Assembly (NCBI GenBank): GCA_038318895.1
Contig: JBBQCS010000001.1
Coordinates: 1 to 64,000, forward strand
Length of the DNA stretch: 64,000 nt
Direction of reading: 5' to 3'
Origin: UBA11222 sp030652895
Lineage (GTDB): Bacteria; Pseudomonadota; Alphaproteobacteria; UBA11222
A program made the translations under genes and the position numbers. A model generated the notes under the pieces. It was not told the DNA's origin. It searched no databases and saw only the letters and a list, made by a program, of their open reading frames with translations. Positions 43,546 to 51,918 of the stretch are shown here, one piece after another. The stretch's first letter is position 1; the number at the start of each line of letters is the position of its first letter.

Positions 43546-44457
43546 ATGCAAAGCGAAGTGAAACAGGTGCAACTGGTCGAGGTTGGTCCGCGCGACGGTC
43601 TGCAAAATGACCCTACTTTGCTGGATGTGGACACCCGGATCGAGTTCATCACCCGGCTGGTGGATACAGGGGTGAAACGCATCGAGGCGGTCAGTTTCGT
43701 CAATGACAAACGGGTTCCTGCCATGGCCGGGGCGGAGGCGGTAATGGCGGGCGTGCCGCGCGGGCGCGGCGTCAGCTATATCGGGCTGGCGCTGAACACG
43801 CGCGGGTTTGACCGTGCGGTGCTGGCTGGTGTGGACGAGGTGAACTATGTCGTCTGCGCGTCCGACACCTTCAACCAGCGCAATCAGGGTGCCCCGCGCG
43901 CCGCCACCCTTGCCGCCATGCACGATATTGCCAGCAAAGCCAGGGACGCCGGGCTGCCATGCAGCCTGACGGTCGCCACCGCGTTCGGCTGCCCGTTCGA
44001 AGGCGAAGTGGATGTAGCCGTTGTATCCGAAATCGCGCGCCAGGCGGCGGATGCAGGCATTACCGAACTGGGCCTTGCAGATACTATCGGGGTTGCAACG
44101 CCGTTAAACGTCAAGACTTTGGTGGCCGCCGCCCGCGCCGCCGCGCCGGGCATGGCGTTACGCTGTCATTTTCACAATACCCGTAATACCGGCATCGTGA
44201 ACGCCTATGCGGCGGTGGAGGCAGGGATAAGCGTGCTTGACGCGAGTACCGCCGGCATCGGCGGGTGTCCGTTCGCACCCAAGGCGACCGGCAATATCGG
44301 CAGCGAAGATCTGCTGTATATGCTGCATCGCATGGGGATTGAAACCGGCATTGATCTGCCCAAACTGATCGAGGTGGCGAAATGGCTGGAAGGGGCGCTG
44401 GGCCACGCAACATTCGCGCAGGTCAGCCGGGCCGGCCTGTTCCCGGCTGCGGCCTAG
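43546..44457 (+). CDS. mvaB: Hydroxymethylglutaryl-CoA lyase
   Basis: 303-residue TIM-barrel lyase that splits HMG-CoA into acetyl-CoA and acetoacetate, the last step of leucine breakdown. The N-terminus VEVGPRDGLQND carries the catalytic and metal residues, LRCHFHNTRN binds metal, and the signature GGCPFAPKATGN contains the active-site cysteine. The gene lies opposite the enoyl-CoA hydratase gene. The ribosome binding site is GAGGAAG before ATG 43546. xthA begins 3 bp after its stop, so they are likely cotranscribed. Confidence 0.93.
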   Translation: MQSEVKQVQLVEVGPRDGLQNDPTLLDVDTRIEFITRLVDTGVKRIEAVSFVNDKRVPAMAGAEAVMAGVPRGRGVSYIGLALNTRGFDRAVLAGVDEVNYVVCASDTFNQRNQGAPRAATLAAMHDIASKARDAGLPCSLTVATAFGCPFEGEVDVAVVSEIARQAADAGITELGLADTIGVATPLNVKTLVAAARAAAPGMALRCHFHNTRNTGIVNAYAAVEAGISVLDASTAGIGGCPFAPKATGNIGSEDLLYMLHRMGIETGIDLPKLIEVAKWLEGALGHATFAQVSRAGLFPAAA

Positions 44458-44460
44458 GGC

Positions 44461-45261
44461 ATGACCACACTCACGATTGCCAGCTGGAACATCAACTCTG
44501 TCCGGCTACGGATTGATACAGTAGCGCGGTTTTTGCAGGAATATCAGCCTGACGTGCTATGCCTGCAGGAGACCAAAGTGGTCAATGATCAGTTCCCGGA
44601 TAAGATGTTCCGAAAACTGGGCTATGACTCCATCGCGCTGAACGGGCAAAAAGCGTATCACGGTGTAGCCATTCTATCGCGGGTTCCATTTGAGGCGATG
44701 GATCTACGGGAATTTTGCGATAAGGGCGACGCGCGGCATGTGGCGGTGACGCTGCCGGGAGATATAGAATTACATAATTTCTATGTGCCTGCGGGCGGCG
44801 ACGAACCGGACCCGGCGTTAAACGTCAAGTTCGCCCACAAGCTAGCGTTCCTCAGCGAAATGGCGGACTGGTTTGAAGCCTGGCCGCGGCAAAGTAAGCA
44901 TCGCATTCTTGTGGGCGATCTGAATGTCGCGCCGCTGGAGCATGACGTTTGGTCGCACAAACAGATGCTGAAAGTGGTCAGCCATACCCCTATTGAGGTG
45001 GACCATCTCGCCCGAGTTCAAGACGCGCATGGCTGGATCGATGTGGCGCGGCAATTTATCCCGCCCGAGGAGAAGCACTACACCTGGTGGAGCTATCGCG
45101 CCGCCGACTGGCTGGCCAGCAATCGCGGGCGCAGGCTGGATCATATTTGGGTGTCGCCCGGGCTGGCGGATACGCCCAGGGCGTTTACTGTGGCCCAGGC
45201 GGTGCGCGGCTGGCCAAAACCCTCCGACCACGCGCCTATCCTGGCGAGCCTTGAAGTGTAG
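44461..45261 (+). CDS. xthA: Exodeoxyribonuclease III
   Basis: 266-residue EEP-family nuclease for abasic-site incision and 3' end cleaning in base excision repair. The motifs are ASWNINSVRLR, CLQETKVVNDQFP (metal Glu), VGDLNVAPLEHDVW (DxN) and the C-terminal PSDHAPILASLEV (catalytic His). RRLDHIWVS is also present. Length matches ExoIII. It begins 3 bp after the HMG-CoA lyase stop, an unrelated function. Confidence 0.94.
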   Translation: MTTLTIASWNINSVRLRIDTVARFLQEYQPDVLCLQETKVVNDQFPDKMFRKLGYDSIALNGQKAYHGVAILSRVPFEAMDLREFCDKGDARHVAVTLPGDIELHNFYVPAGGDEPDPALNVKFAHKLAFLSEMADWFEAWPRQSKHRILVGDLNVAPLEHDVWSHKQMLKVVSHTPIEVDHLARVQDAHGWIDVARQFIPPEEKHYTWWSYRAADWLASNRGRRLDHIWVSPGLADTPRAFTVAQAVRGWPKPSDHAPILASLEV

Positions 45262-45308
45262 CTGGGGCTTTTGGGCCAATTGAGAATAAGCCTTTTCGGC
45301 GAAGCAAA

Positions 45309-46166
45309 TCAGCCCACTGCAATATTATCCAGCAGCCGGGTTTTACCAATACGCGCAGCCACGATCAGGCGGGCCGGGCGGGCGCCGACGTGGGTGAGCG
45401 GCGTCAGATCCTCAGCATCGCACAGTTCCAGATAATCGACGCTGTCAAATCCGCCGCGCAATAATTCGTCGCGGCCCCATGCAAGATGTGCGTCCGCGTC
45501 CGATCCATCGCAAAGCCGCTTCGCCACCGCTTGCAAAGTGCGCGGCAGCGCCAGCGCCTGACTGCGCTGCGCCGGGCTGAGGTAAGCATTACGCGAAGAT
45601 AGCGCCAAACTGTCCGCCTCGCGCACCGTGGGCACGCCCACAATGTCAGTTGGAATATCCAGATCGCGCGCCATGCGCGTGATGGTTTTTAGTTGCTGAT
45701 AATCTTTCTCGCCGAAAAACGCGGCGTCCGGCAGCACCTGCAACAGAAGTTTGGTGACAACTGTGGTCACGCCCTGAAAGTGTCCGGGCCGGGCGGCGCC
45801 GCACAGGCTCTCGGTCAGGCCCGTAACATTGACAGTCGTCGCGGTTCCAGGCGGATACATGATATCGACGGTGGGCAGATACACCAGATCAGCCTGCGCC
45901 GTTTCAAGTTTTGCGATATCGGCGTTCTCGTCGCGCGGATAGGCGTCAAAGTCTTCATTGGGGCCGAACTGCGTTGGATTGACGAAAATCGAAACCACGA
46001 CTTTGTCGCAACGCTGTTTTGCAGTCCGGACCAGGGTGATATGGCCGTCATGCAGCGCGCCCATGGTCGGCACGAAGCCGATGCGCAACCCCTGCGAACG
46101 CCACGCTCGCACCTGGGCGCGCAGATCAGGTATGGTGCGGACGGCCGCAATAGTCGAAATACCCAT
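45309..46166 (-). CDS. panC: Pantothenate synthetase
   Basis: 285-residue ligase joining pantoate and beta-alanine with ATP to form pantothenate. The N-terminal VPTMGALHDGHITLVRTA carries the HIGH-like nucleotide motif, FVNPTQFGPNEDFDAYPR binds pantoate, and FFGEKDYQQL and SLALSSRNAYLSP complete the active site. The start ATG 46166 lies 30 bp after panB. Operon panB-panC. Confidence 0.96.
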   Translation of the reverse strand: MGISTIAAVRTIPDLRAQVRAWRSQGLRIGFVPTMGALHDGHITLVRTAKQRCDKVVVSIFVNPTQFGPNEDFDAYPRDENADIAKLETAQADLVYLPTVDIMYPPGTATTVNVTGLTESLCGAARPGHFQGVTTVVTKLLLQVLPDAAFFGEKDYQQLKTITRMARDLDIPTDIVGVPTVREADSLALSSRNAYLSPAQRSQALALPRTLQAVAKRLCDGSDADAHLAWGRDELLRGGFDSVDYLELCDAEDLTPLTHVGARPARLIVAARIGKTRLLDNIAVG

Positions 46167-46196
46167 CCGTTACACCAGATTTAATCCGTGAGCTAA

Positions 46197-47054
46197 TTAA
46201 CCGGCAATTTGGGTGATGCGGGTTTTGGGCGTCTGCTGTTTCTGCTTGTAGACATTTTTTTGGGCCGGAAACTCACGCGTGCGCACCGCGCTCGCATACG
46301 CGTCAATGGCGCGCTGGGTTTCGCCGGCGACATCTCCGAACACCTGAACGAATTTGGGGACATCCGTGCCGAAAACGCCCGTCATGTCCTCGCTGACCAG
46401 TATCTGGCCGTCGCAGGCCGATGACGCGCCAATGCCGATGGTCGGTATGTCCACGCGCGCCGTAATATTTTTCGCCAGATCTTCAACCATGCCTTCCAGA
46501 ACAATGCAGAACGCACCGGCCTCGGCAATGGCGACGCTGTCGTCGAGAATGGCTTGCGCTTCGCGTTCGCCGTGGCCGCGGGAGCGGTAACCGCCCAGCG
46601 TGTTGACCATTTGCGGCCGCAGGCCCGTATGCCCCATCACCGGAATGCCGCGTTGGGTCAGGAAATGCACCGTCTCGGCCATTTCGCGTCCGCCTTCCAG
46701 CTTGATTCCCGCGCATCCGGTTTCCTGCATCACGCGCGCGCAGTTGCGAAAGGCAGTCTCGGGGGATTCCTGTGTAGTGCCAAAGGGCATATCCACGATG
46801 ACGCAGGCGCGTTTTGAGCCGCGCATGACCGCCTGGCCGTGGGCGATCATCATATCGAGCGTAACCCCCAATGTGCTTTCCATACCGTACAGCACCATGC
46901 CGAGTGAATCGCCGACCAACATCAGATCAACCACTTCATCCATCATTCGCGCCATGGGCGTGGTGTAAGCGGTTAAACAAACAAGCGGCGTGCCGCCTTT
47001 CCGTGAACGGATCGCCGGCGCCGTGATGCGGCAAACGGTATTGGTTTTGCTCAT
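46197..47054 (-). CDS. panB: 3-methyl-2-oxobutanoate hydroxymethyltransferase
   Basis: 285-residue TIM-barrel enzyme that transfers a hydroxymethyl group from methylenetetrahydrofolate to ketoisovalerate, giving ketopantoate. Visible motifs are LVGDSLGMVLYGMEST (metal Asp), DMPFGTTQESPE, VMGHTGLRPQ and IGIGASSACDGQILV. The C-terminus is slightly longer than usual and rich in Lys/Gln. First gene of panB-panC; the 120 bp upstream contains GACTATAGTC and probably its promoter. Confidence 0.96.
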   Translation of the reverse strand: MSKTNTVCRITAPAIRSRKGGTPLVCLTAYTTPMARMMDEVVDLMLVGDSLGMVLYGMESTLGVTLDMMIAHGQAVMRGSKRACVIVDMPFGTTQESPETAFRNCARVMQETGCAGIKLEGGREMAETVHFLTQRGIPVMGHTGLRPQMVNTLGGYRSRGHGEREAQAILDDSVAIAEAGAFCIVLEGMVEDLAKNITARVDIPTIGIGASSACDGQILVSEDMTGVFGTDVPKFVQVFGDVAGETQRAIDAYASAVRTREFPAQKNVYKQKQQTPKTRITQIAG

Positions 47055-47174
47055 CGTGATGTCTCCCTGGAACCCACCAGTCTACGCCAGTTTCCGGTCT
47101 AGTTGGGTTGGGACTATAGTCATTATTTTGTCATAAAGCGATTCATATGTTCGGTAGAAAACAGAATTTTCGCG

Positions 47175-48071
47175 TCAGCGAATGGCCCCCTGACGATACA
47201 GGCGATATAATAGCTGGGGTGCGGCCAATATGGGGTGGCGGCGCTGCCAGGGGCGTAAGGCCAGGGCGTAACCTGAATGCCGCTCCACCTTCCACAGCAG
47301 GTATTCCACACCACCTTCAAAGGTGAACGCCCCTTTGCAGAGGCGCTGGACGGACAGAATTTTACCGGCATAGCGCCTCAGCGCCCAAATGCCGCGTACC
47401 TGGTCTGACAGGCGCGGGAATTCTAATTCAAGCGCATTAAAAATGCTGTCATAATAGACAGGATCATTGTCATAAATAAGGTGCGGCCGGTTGCCGCGTT
47501 CCACCCGCAATTCTGCACCATAGGTGAGGGCGAAAAGCTGCGTCCAGAATACCGATGATGTGGTGGTCACAGGGTTACATTTAATCGCCCAACCGCATGC
47601 GGTGCGTGCAGCCTGGATCAACGCCGCAATCAGCCGTTTTTTTGCCGTATCGTCGGCGGCGTATAATAAGGATGAAGGCTGCGTGAAACGCGCCCACATG
47701 GTGGTGTCCAGTGCGTCCTGACGCACCCGCCGGGTGAACTGGTCCAGCGAAATTACAGTCACTTTCGCGGCTACCGCTTCGGCCGCGTCGCCCAGACGCA
47801 TAAATGACACATCGGGTGGCAGCAGCCGGTTCATCAGGGAGCGGAATATTGATCCATGATAGTCGCGATACCGGTCCACCAATACATAAAAATCCAGGAT
47901 GCCTCCGGGTTGATCACTGCGGCGGCAGGAGCCATAGAACAGGATGGCCTGTACGCTATTCCCATGGGCGGCCAGGATGGCGTCCGCTACTGTTTGGGCG
48001 GCGATACTGGGGGGCTGCGCCAGGGTGGATTCGATCAGCATTTTCAGGGCGTGGTCCGCGGCGCCGTTCAT
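47175..48071 (-). CDS. Tam41-like nucleotidyltransferase (candidate phosphatidate cytidylyltransferase)
   Basis: 298-residue protein. The nucleotidyltransferase core is ILFYGSCRRSDQPGGILDFY followed by VLVD (near residues 42-65), i.e. a G-S loop and an acidic segment. About 45 residues later comes KVTVISLDQFTRRVRQDALD, then TTMWARFTQPSSLLYA. This order resembles mitochondrial Tam41 (YGSGVF, LDFIFAVD, and the later 'ISTEDL...W...LYIAGRLHKP' part), a CDP-diacylglycerol synthase. That relation is my inference from pattern, not a search. Its ATG overlaps the lipid-kinase stop (ATGA), and a CDP-alcohol phosphatidyltransferase lies upstream, so the context fits phospholipid synthesis. The fallback call is an unspecified nucleotidyltransferase. 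Confidence 0.6.
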   Translation of the reverse strand: MNGAADHALKMLIESTLAQPPSIAAQTVADAILAAHGNSVQAILFYGSCRRSDQPGGILDFYVLVDRYRDYHGSIFRSLMNRLLPPDVSFMRLGDAAEAVAAKVTVISLDQFTRRVRQDALDTTMWARFTQPSSLLYAADDTAKKRLIAALIQAARTACGWAIKCNPVTTTSSVFWTQLFALTYGAELRVERGNRPHLIYDNDPVYYDSIFNALELEFPRLSDQVRGIWALRRYAGKILSVQRLCKGAFTFEGGVEYLLWKVERHSGYALALRPWQRRHPILAAPQLLYRLYRQGAIR

Positions 48072-49015
48072 GGATGCACGAAATCCACTGTGCGGCGCGC
48101 GGAAAGCTCGATCAATCCGGAAGGTCCGGGATCAAACAACTCACCATCAACAGTAAAACGTGATGTCAGGCGCAGCGTCAGACGATCAGCGCTGCCACTA
48201 CGGTATCCGGCGGCTTCCATCCATGGCCGGGGGCGTCCGCGCAGCACGGGCAACAGGGCCGCGGCCAGGCTTTTGGGCGGACCATTAATAGCCGTATAGC
48301 GGACGGCGCCGCCTTGTGGTCCCCAGAACGGGTTAAGCCCCAGGATGATCCGCTGCAAACTTGTCGCCAGCATAATAAACTGTTCACCTTCACATATCTT
48401 GCCGCCATCGGCGGTCAGGACCATCGGCGTGCTGTCCCCCGCAGGGCCGCGTATGTTGCGCACAAGCATGGAAGCAATCGTCCATGCGACCGCCAGTCCG
48501 TGATACAGACCCAGCGCATTGGCTTCAGTTTGCGCCAGTTCGGTACCCGCCGAAAAGGCCCCTGCGCCAAAAAACAATCCGCAGATGGGCGCTCCGGGGC
48601 AATCCTTGCGGCTAATTTCCAATATGGGGCGGTGGACCCTCTTGCGGTCCAGCTCACCTTTCCGGGCGGCGTCCAGCACCTGCTGCAGCCCTGCGGGCCC
48701 GTGGCGCGCCGAGCCGACATCATAGGCGGCAAGATTGGTTTTGCCGCCTGGAATGATCGTCAGGGCCGGCCGCCATTCCGGATCAACCCGCCACAACCCC
48801 GTAAGCACGTCGCGCACCGTGCCGTCACCGCCATTGATGGCGATGACATTCACGTCCTGCTGTTTGAAGCGGGTCAGGACGGTTAACAAATCGGTCTGTG
48901 TTTCGGGTTCGGCAAAGCCGGCCAGATGTGCGCACGCCGCGACATCGCGCAGCGTTGCGGGGCCGTGCAGGTTACGGTGGCTTTTCGGGTTGCTGATGAT
49001 GGCCAGCCGGTTCAA
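48068..49015 (-). CDS. Diacylglycerol kinase-catalytic-domain protein (YegS/LCB5-like)
   Basis: About 315 residues. The lipid-kinase ATP motif is VIAINGGDGTVRDVLTGL, with the follow-on IIPGGKTNLAAYDVG (variant of the PxGTxND motif in which Lys replaces Gly-Thr). The C-terminal beta-sandwich has GLFFGAGAFSAG and ends in FTVDGELFDPG, typical of the family. It would phosphorylate diacylglycerol or a sphingoid/glycolipid. The start is uncertain: TTG 49015 overlaps the preceding stop as TTGA and gives a family-like N-terminus (RLAIISNPKSHRN). An ATG at 49111 would add 32 unconserved residues inside the upstream gene. Confidence 0.8.
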   Translation of the reverse strand: MNRLAIISNPKSHRNLHGPATLRDVAACAHLAGFAEPETQTDLLTVLTRFKQQDVNVIAINGGDGTVRDVLTGLWRVDPEWRPALTIIPGGKTNLAAYDVGSARHGPAGLQQVLDAARKGELDRKRVHRPILEISRKDCPGAPICGLFFGAGAFSAGTELAQTEANALGLYHGLAVAWTIASMLVRNIRGPAGDSTPMVLTADGGKICEGEQFIMLATSLQRIILGLNPFWGPQGGAVRYTAINGPPKSLAAALLPVLRGRPRPWMEAAGYRSGSADRLTLRLTSRFTVDGELFDPGPSGLIELSARRTVDFVHP

Positions 49016-50172
49016 GTCGCCAGCCAGGAGCGAATGGGTGCGCGGCGCAGTTTGCAGGCGACCGCCTGGGCAATCTGCACGAAATGGACGCCAATACAGG
49101 CCAGCGTCCATACCGCGACAATAATCATGCCGATGTCCGGCCGGCCCAGCGTTGCGCCCGCCATGAGGATAACAAGATTGGGGTTGCGCCGCGCGTTTAT
49201 TAGGCGAAAGCGGCTGTCAAAGGGCCGCCAGACATGCAGGGTGACGCCGAAAAACAGCTTGAAGGCGCCCTCTTGCAGGCGCTGAAATACATAGCCGCCG
49301 ATCACGATGGCGGCAATGATTTCGCCCTGCCACAGGCTGCCCCCTGCACTGCTGATGCCAACAATCCACGCCCAATACCAGAATGGAGGATGAACCAGAT
49401 CAATGCCATGATCGAATATGTTGCCGAAGGCGCTGGAATTGACCGTCACCCGCGCCAGTTTGCCGTCCACCGTATCCAGAAATGTCATGCCCCAGGCCGC
49501 CACCAGGCCCCACCCGAACAGGCCGCCAGCGAACAGGAAATACGCCATTACCGTCAGAACGGCGCTGGCGGATGTTACCATATTGGGCGTAATGCCGGTT
49601 GCGGCGCAGGCGCGTGTGACATGATAGGCGGGCCACGGCCAGACATATTTTGTCACGATATCGGTAACGCCTTTATAGACGGCCCCAAAAAGATGGCGTT
49701 CTATCTGGCCCTTTGTCGCAGCGGTTATGGGCATGACAAAGGCGGAAATGCGCTTTTTCACCTCATGGCTATAGTCCTCGGCCTCCGCCAGGGACAGCGG
49801 CGTTGCGATGACGCCTTCGGGCAGGCCAGATGGAGCAAGCGGTAGATTTTGCTGTATCAGTTCAGCTATTGTCGGCGCGCTGTCGGCGGTGACATGTGCC
49901 GCCACCACCTGACCAGAGGCGGGATCAAGCAGGTATTTCCCCGGGCTTGCAATGAGTTTGCGCAACAAATTCTCTTCGATGAGAAAACCTGCATGGATCA
50001 GAACAACGAATGGCGCCCGTGCGGCCGAATCGGGCCAGGGGGCAATATCGGCTATGCCAAAGCTGTGCAGCGTCCGGGCAAGGCGGGTCGCCCCGTCCAG
50101 CCCCCAGACAGGTACGGGAGAATTGCCGATCAAACGGATCGCAGGATTTTGCACAGGGTCCGGGGCACGCAT
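49012..50172 (-). CDS. CDP-alcohol phosphatidyltransferase with N-terminal nucleotidyltransferase-like extension
   Basis: 386-residue membrane enzyme. The catalytic signature runs from DGKLAR (near 240) through a G eight residues on to the metal aspartates of FDHGID, matching DG-x2-AR-x8-G-x3-D-x3-D exactly. About five to six TM segments lie between residues 195 and 365. The first ~190 residues are soluble and resemble the degenerate sugar-nucleotidyltransferase half found in fused inositol-phosphate cytidylyltransferase/DIPP-synthase enzymes, but no nucleotide-binding GGxGTR loop remains. It transfers a phosphoalcohol group from a CDP-linked donor to an alcohol; which pair is unknown. Upstream gene of the lipid-kinase and Tam41-like genes. 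Confidence 0.85.
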   Translation of the reverse strand: MRAPDPVQNPAIRLIGNSPVPVWGLDGATRLARTLHSFGIADIAPWPDSAARAPFVVLIHAGFLIEENLLRKLIASPGKYLLDPASGQVVAAHVTADSAPTIAELIQQNLPLAPSGLPEGVIATPLSLAEAEDYSHEVKKRISAFVMPITAATKGQIERHLFGAVYKGVTDIVTKYVWPWPAYHVTRACAATGITPNMVTSASAVLTVMAYFLFAGGLFGWGLVAAWGMTFLDTVDGKLARVTVNSSAFGNIFDHGIDLVHPPFWYWAWIVGISSAGGSLWQGEIIAAIVIGGYVFQRLQEGAFKLFFGVTLHVWRPFDSRFRLINARRNPNLVILMAGATLGRPDIGMIIVAVWTLACIGVHFVQIAQAVACKLRRAPIRSWLAT

Positions 50173-50194
50173 CAGGCTGACGGCTTTCTACCAT

Positions 50195-50209
50195 TGGGGT
50201 GAAACCCCA
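50195..50209. repeat. Short perfect hairpin in the CDP-alcohol transferase leader
   Basis: TGGGGT (50195-50200) and ACCCCA (50204-50209) form a perfect 6-bp inverted repeat with a GAA loop. It lies inside a looser CCATT/AATGG repeat (50191-50222). It sits 23 bp before the ATG of the minus-strand CDP-alcohol phosphatidyltransferase gene, in a 120-bp divergent intergenic region. There is no T tract, so it is not an intrinsic terminator; a regulatory role is possible but unsupported. Confidence 0.4.
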
Positions 50210-50291
50210 CTTATACTAATGGTGTGGAAAGAAAGCCAGTTGAAGCCGTATGATAGGCCGCTAATGCGATGCGTTTAGGAATTGTTTGACT

Positions 50292-51095
50292 ATGGATATG
50301 AACTCTGACGAGAGGGTGGTTGCGTCTGACGCATCGTTGATTCGAAGCCCAACCTGTCCGGCCTGCGATGCGGCGGAGCGCAGACCGTATTACCGGCATG
50401 AGACGTGGGAGCTTTTTTCCTGCGAAGTGTGCCGGTTGATTTATCTTGATCCGATGCCGGGGCCAGCCACGCTGGCGACGATCTATCATGATGCGTATAA
50501 CGGCGCGCAAACCGGCTACTTCACCAAAACCAGCTCGAAACTGCGCCGCAGTTCGAAGCGGCTGCGAATTATCCGGCGTTTTTCAAAAACCAGCGGCGGC
50601 AATTTTCTGGATGTCGGCTGTAATGGCGGGTTTATGGTAGAGGCCGCGCGCCGCGTCGGCTATACGGCCTGGGGAATCGATCCGGATCTTGTGTCACTGG
50701 AGTACGCGCGCGCACATTTTCCAGACAGTCGCTACTTCCACGGGGTGATTGACGAATTTGATCCCAGGGATAGCGTTGGCGCGGCTGTGCGGTTTGATAT
50801 GGCCTATTGCTCCGAGGTGATTGAGCATGTGCCGCAGCCACAGGCTTTTCTGCGTGATATAAATCGGCTGCTGAAGCCAGGCGGCGTACTGTACCTGACG
50901 ACGCCGGATATTTCCCATTGGCGGCGGCCGCGCCGGCTGGAGAACTGGGATGGGTTCTGCCCGCCATCCCACTTGTTGTATTTTAGTCCGGAAAATCTGA
51001 TTGCTCTTGCGCGGCGCAGTGGCTTTGAACTGCTAAGCCGCCGTCCCGCATGGAAGCCGGGTGTTAAACTGGTGTTGCAACGGCCTCAACGCTAA
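50292..51095 (+). CDS. Zinc-ribbon class I SAM methyltransferase (Methyltransf_12/23 type)
   Basis: 267-residue protein. An N-terminal Cys-rich segment (SPTCPACDAAERR and FSCEVCRLIYLDPMPG) forms a zinc ribbon, followed by a SAM-binding domain with FLDVGCNGGFMVEAARRVGY (motif I) and FDMAYCSEVIEHVPQP (motif IV). Proteins of this build methylate sugars or lipids in polysaccharide loci. The start is uncertain: AGGA at 50277-50280 fits TTG 50286, ATG 50292 or ATG 50298. Its last 32 bp overlap the convergent deacetylase gene. It sits between the phospholipid triad and the glycosyltransferase operon. Confidence 0.82.
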   Translation: MDMNSDERVVASDASLIRSPTCPACDAAERRPYYRHETWELFSCEVCRLIYLDPMPGPATLATIYHDAYNGAQTGYFTKTSSKLRRSSKRLRIIRRFSKTSGGNFLDVGCNGGFMVEAARRVGYTAWGIDPDLVSLEYARAHFPDSRYFHGVIDEFDPRDSVGAAVRFDMAYCSEVIEHVPQPQAFLRDINRLLKPGGVLYLTTPDISHWRRPRRLENWDGFCPPSHLLYFSPENLIALARRSGFELLSRRPAWKPGVKLVLQRPQR

Positions 51096-51918
51096 ACGCT
51101 TCTGCACATGTAAGCCAGCATGCCCCGCCGCCCGGCCGGCAATGCGGCGCTATGGCGCGCAATAGTTGAGACAAAAACTCCCACCCGTCTGCGTCCTGAA
51201 CGAGATGATGGGTCAATAGACCGGTTGGCTCTTGCGGATCAAAGCCCCGCGGCAGAGGTTTCCCCAATACGAGTGTTCCTTTTGGTATTTGCGGGTGCAG
51301 GCGGCGTATGCGCAGCAGCGTGGTCAATTCCTCCAGCACTGTGTCGGCAGGGCGCAGGCACCGCCCGGTATGCCAGTCAATTGCGTCTATGTGGCTGTTG
51401 GTTTGTACCAGGCCAGGGACTGGCGTCCGATTTGGCGCCGGACGAAACGCCGACACACCATGATAGCCGATCCGCGGCAAATGAACGGCAAGATCTTCAT
51501 CCAGCCGATTCCATGGTGGCACAAATACGGGAAACAGCTTGCTGCCAAACATGTCCCGCAATAGCGACAGTCCCTCAGTGACTTCCGCGCGCATTACCGC
51601 ATTGTCCCGATGCGCGCCAAACTCAGCCCGCTTCCCGGTCCGCGGAGCATGGTTGATATGGGCATACCCATGCACAATAGGGGTGATGTTGTGGGCCTGT
51701 CCTATCATCTCCGGCAACGATGCCTCGGCCCGGCGCGGGACGACGGCCAGCGCCAGCGGCGCGGCAAACTTTTCGGTCAGTTCCAGCAATTGCGTCAGCG
51801 CTGCACTTCCGGTGGCCGCATCATCATCGCGCCACCACAGGCTGGCCGTGCGCCCCGCCTGCGCCCATGCACATAATTCCGCATCCAGTGCCTTCCAGGC
51901 ATTTGCACTCTCAGGCAT
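51064..51918 (-). CDS. Polysaccharide deacetylase-family protein
   Basis: 284-residue protein with an NodB-like fold. The conserved motifs are LWWRDDDAATGS (metal/catalytic Asp near residue 30), IVHGYAHINH (His pair near 82) and PVFVPPWNRLDED near 130. No signal peptide is present, so it is probably cytoplasmic and may deacetylate a lipid-linked sugar, like LpxC-unrelated PIG-L substitutes, rather than extracellular polymer. Last gene of the six-gene glycosyltransferase operon; its ATG overlaps the preceding stop by 8 bp. Confidence 0.82.
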   Translation of the reverse strand: MPESANAWKALDAELCAWAQAGRTASLWWRDDDAATGSAALTQLLELTEKFAAPLALAVVPRRAEASLPEMIGQAHNITPIVHGYAHINHAPRTGKRAEFGAHRDNAVMRAEVTEGLSLLRDMFGSKLFPVFVPPWNRLDEDLAVHLPRIGYHGVSAFRPAPNRTPVPGLVQTNSHIDAIDWHTGRCLRPADTVLEELTTLLRIRRLHPQIPKGTLVLGKPLPRGFDPQEPTGLLTHHLVQDADGWEFLSQLLRAIAPHCRPGGGACWLTCAEAFSVEAVATPV

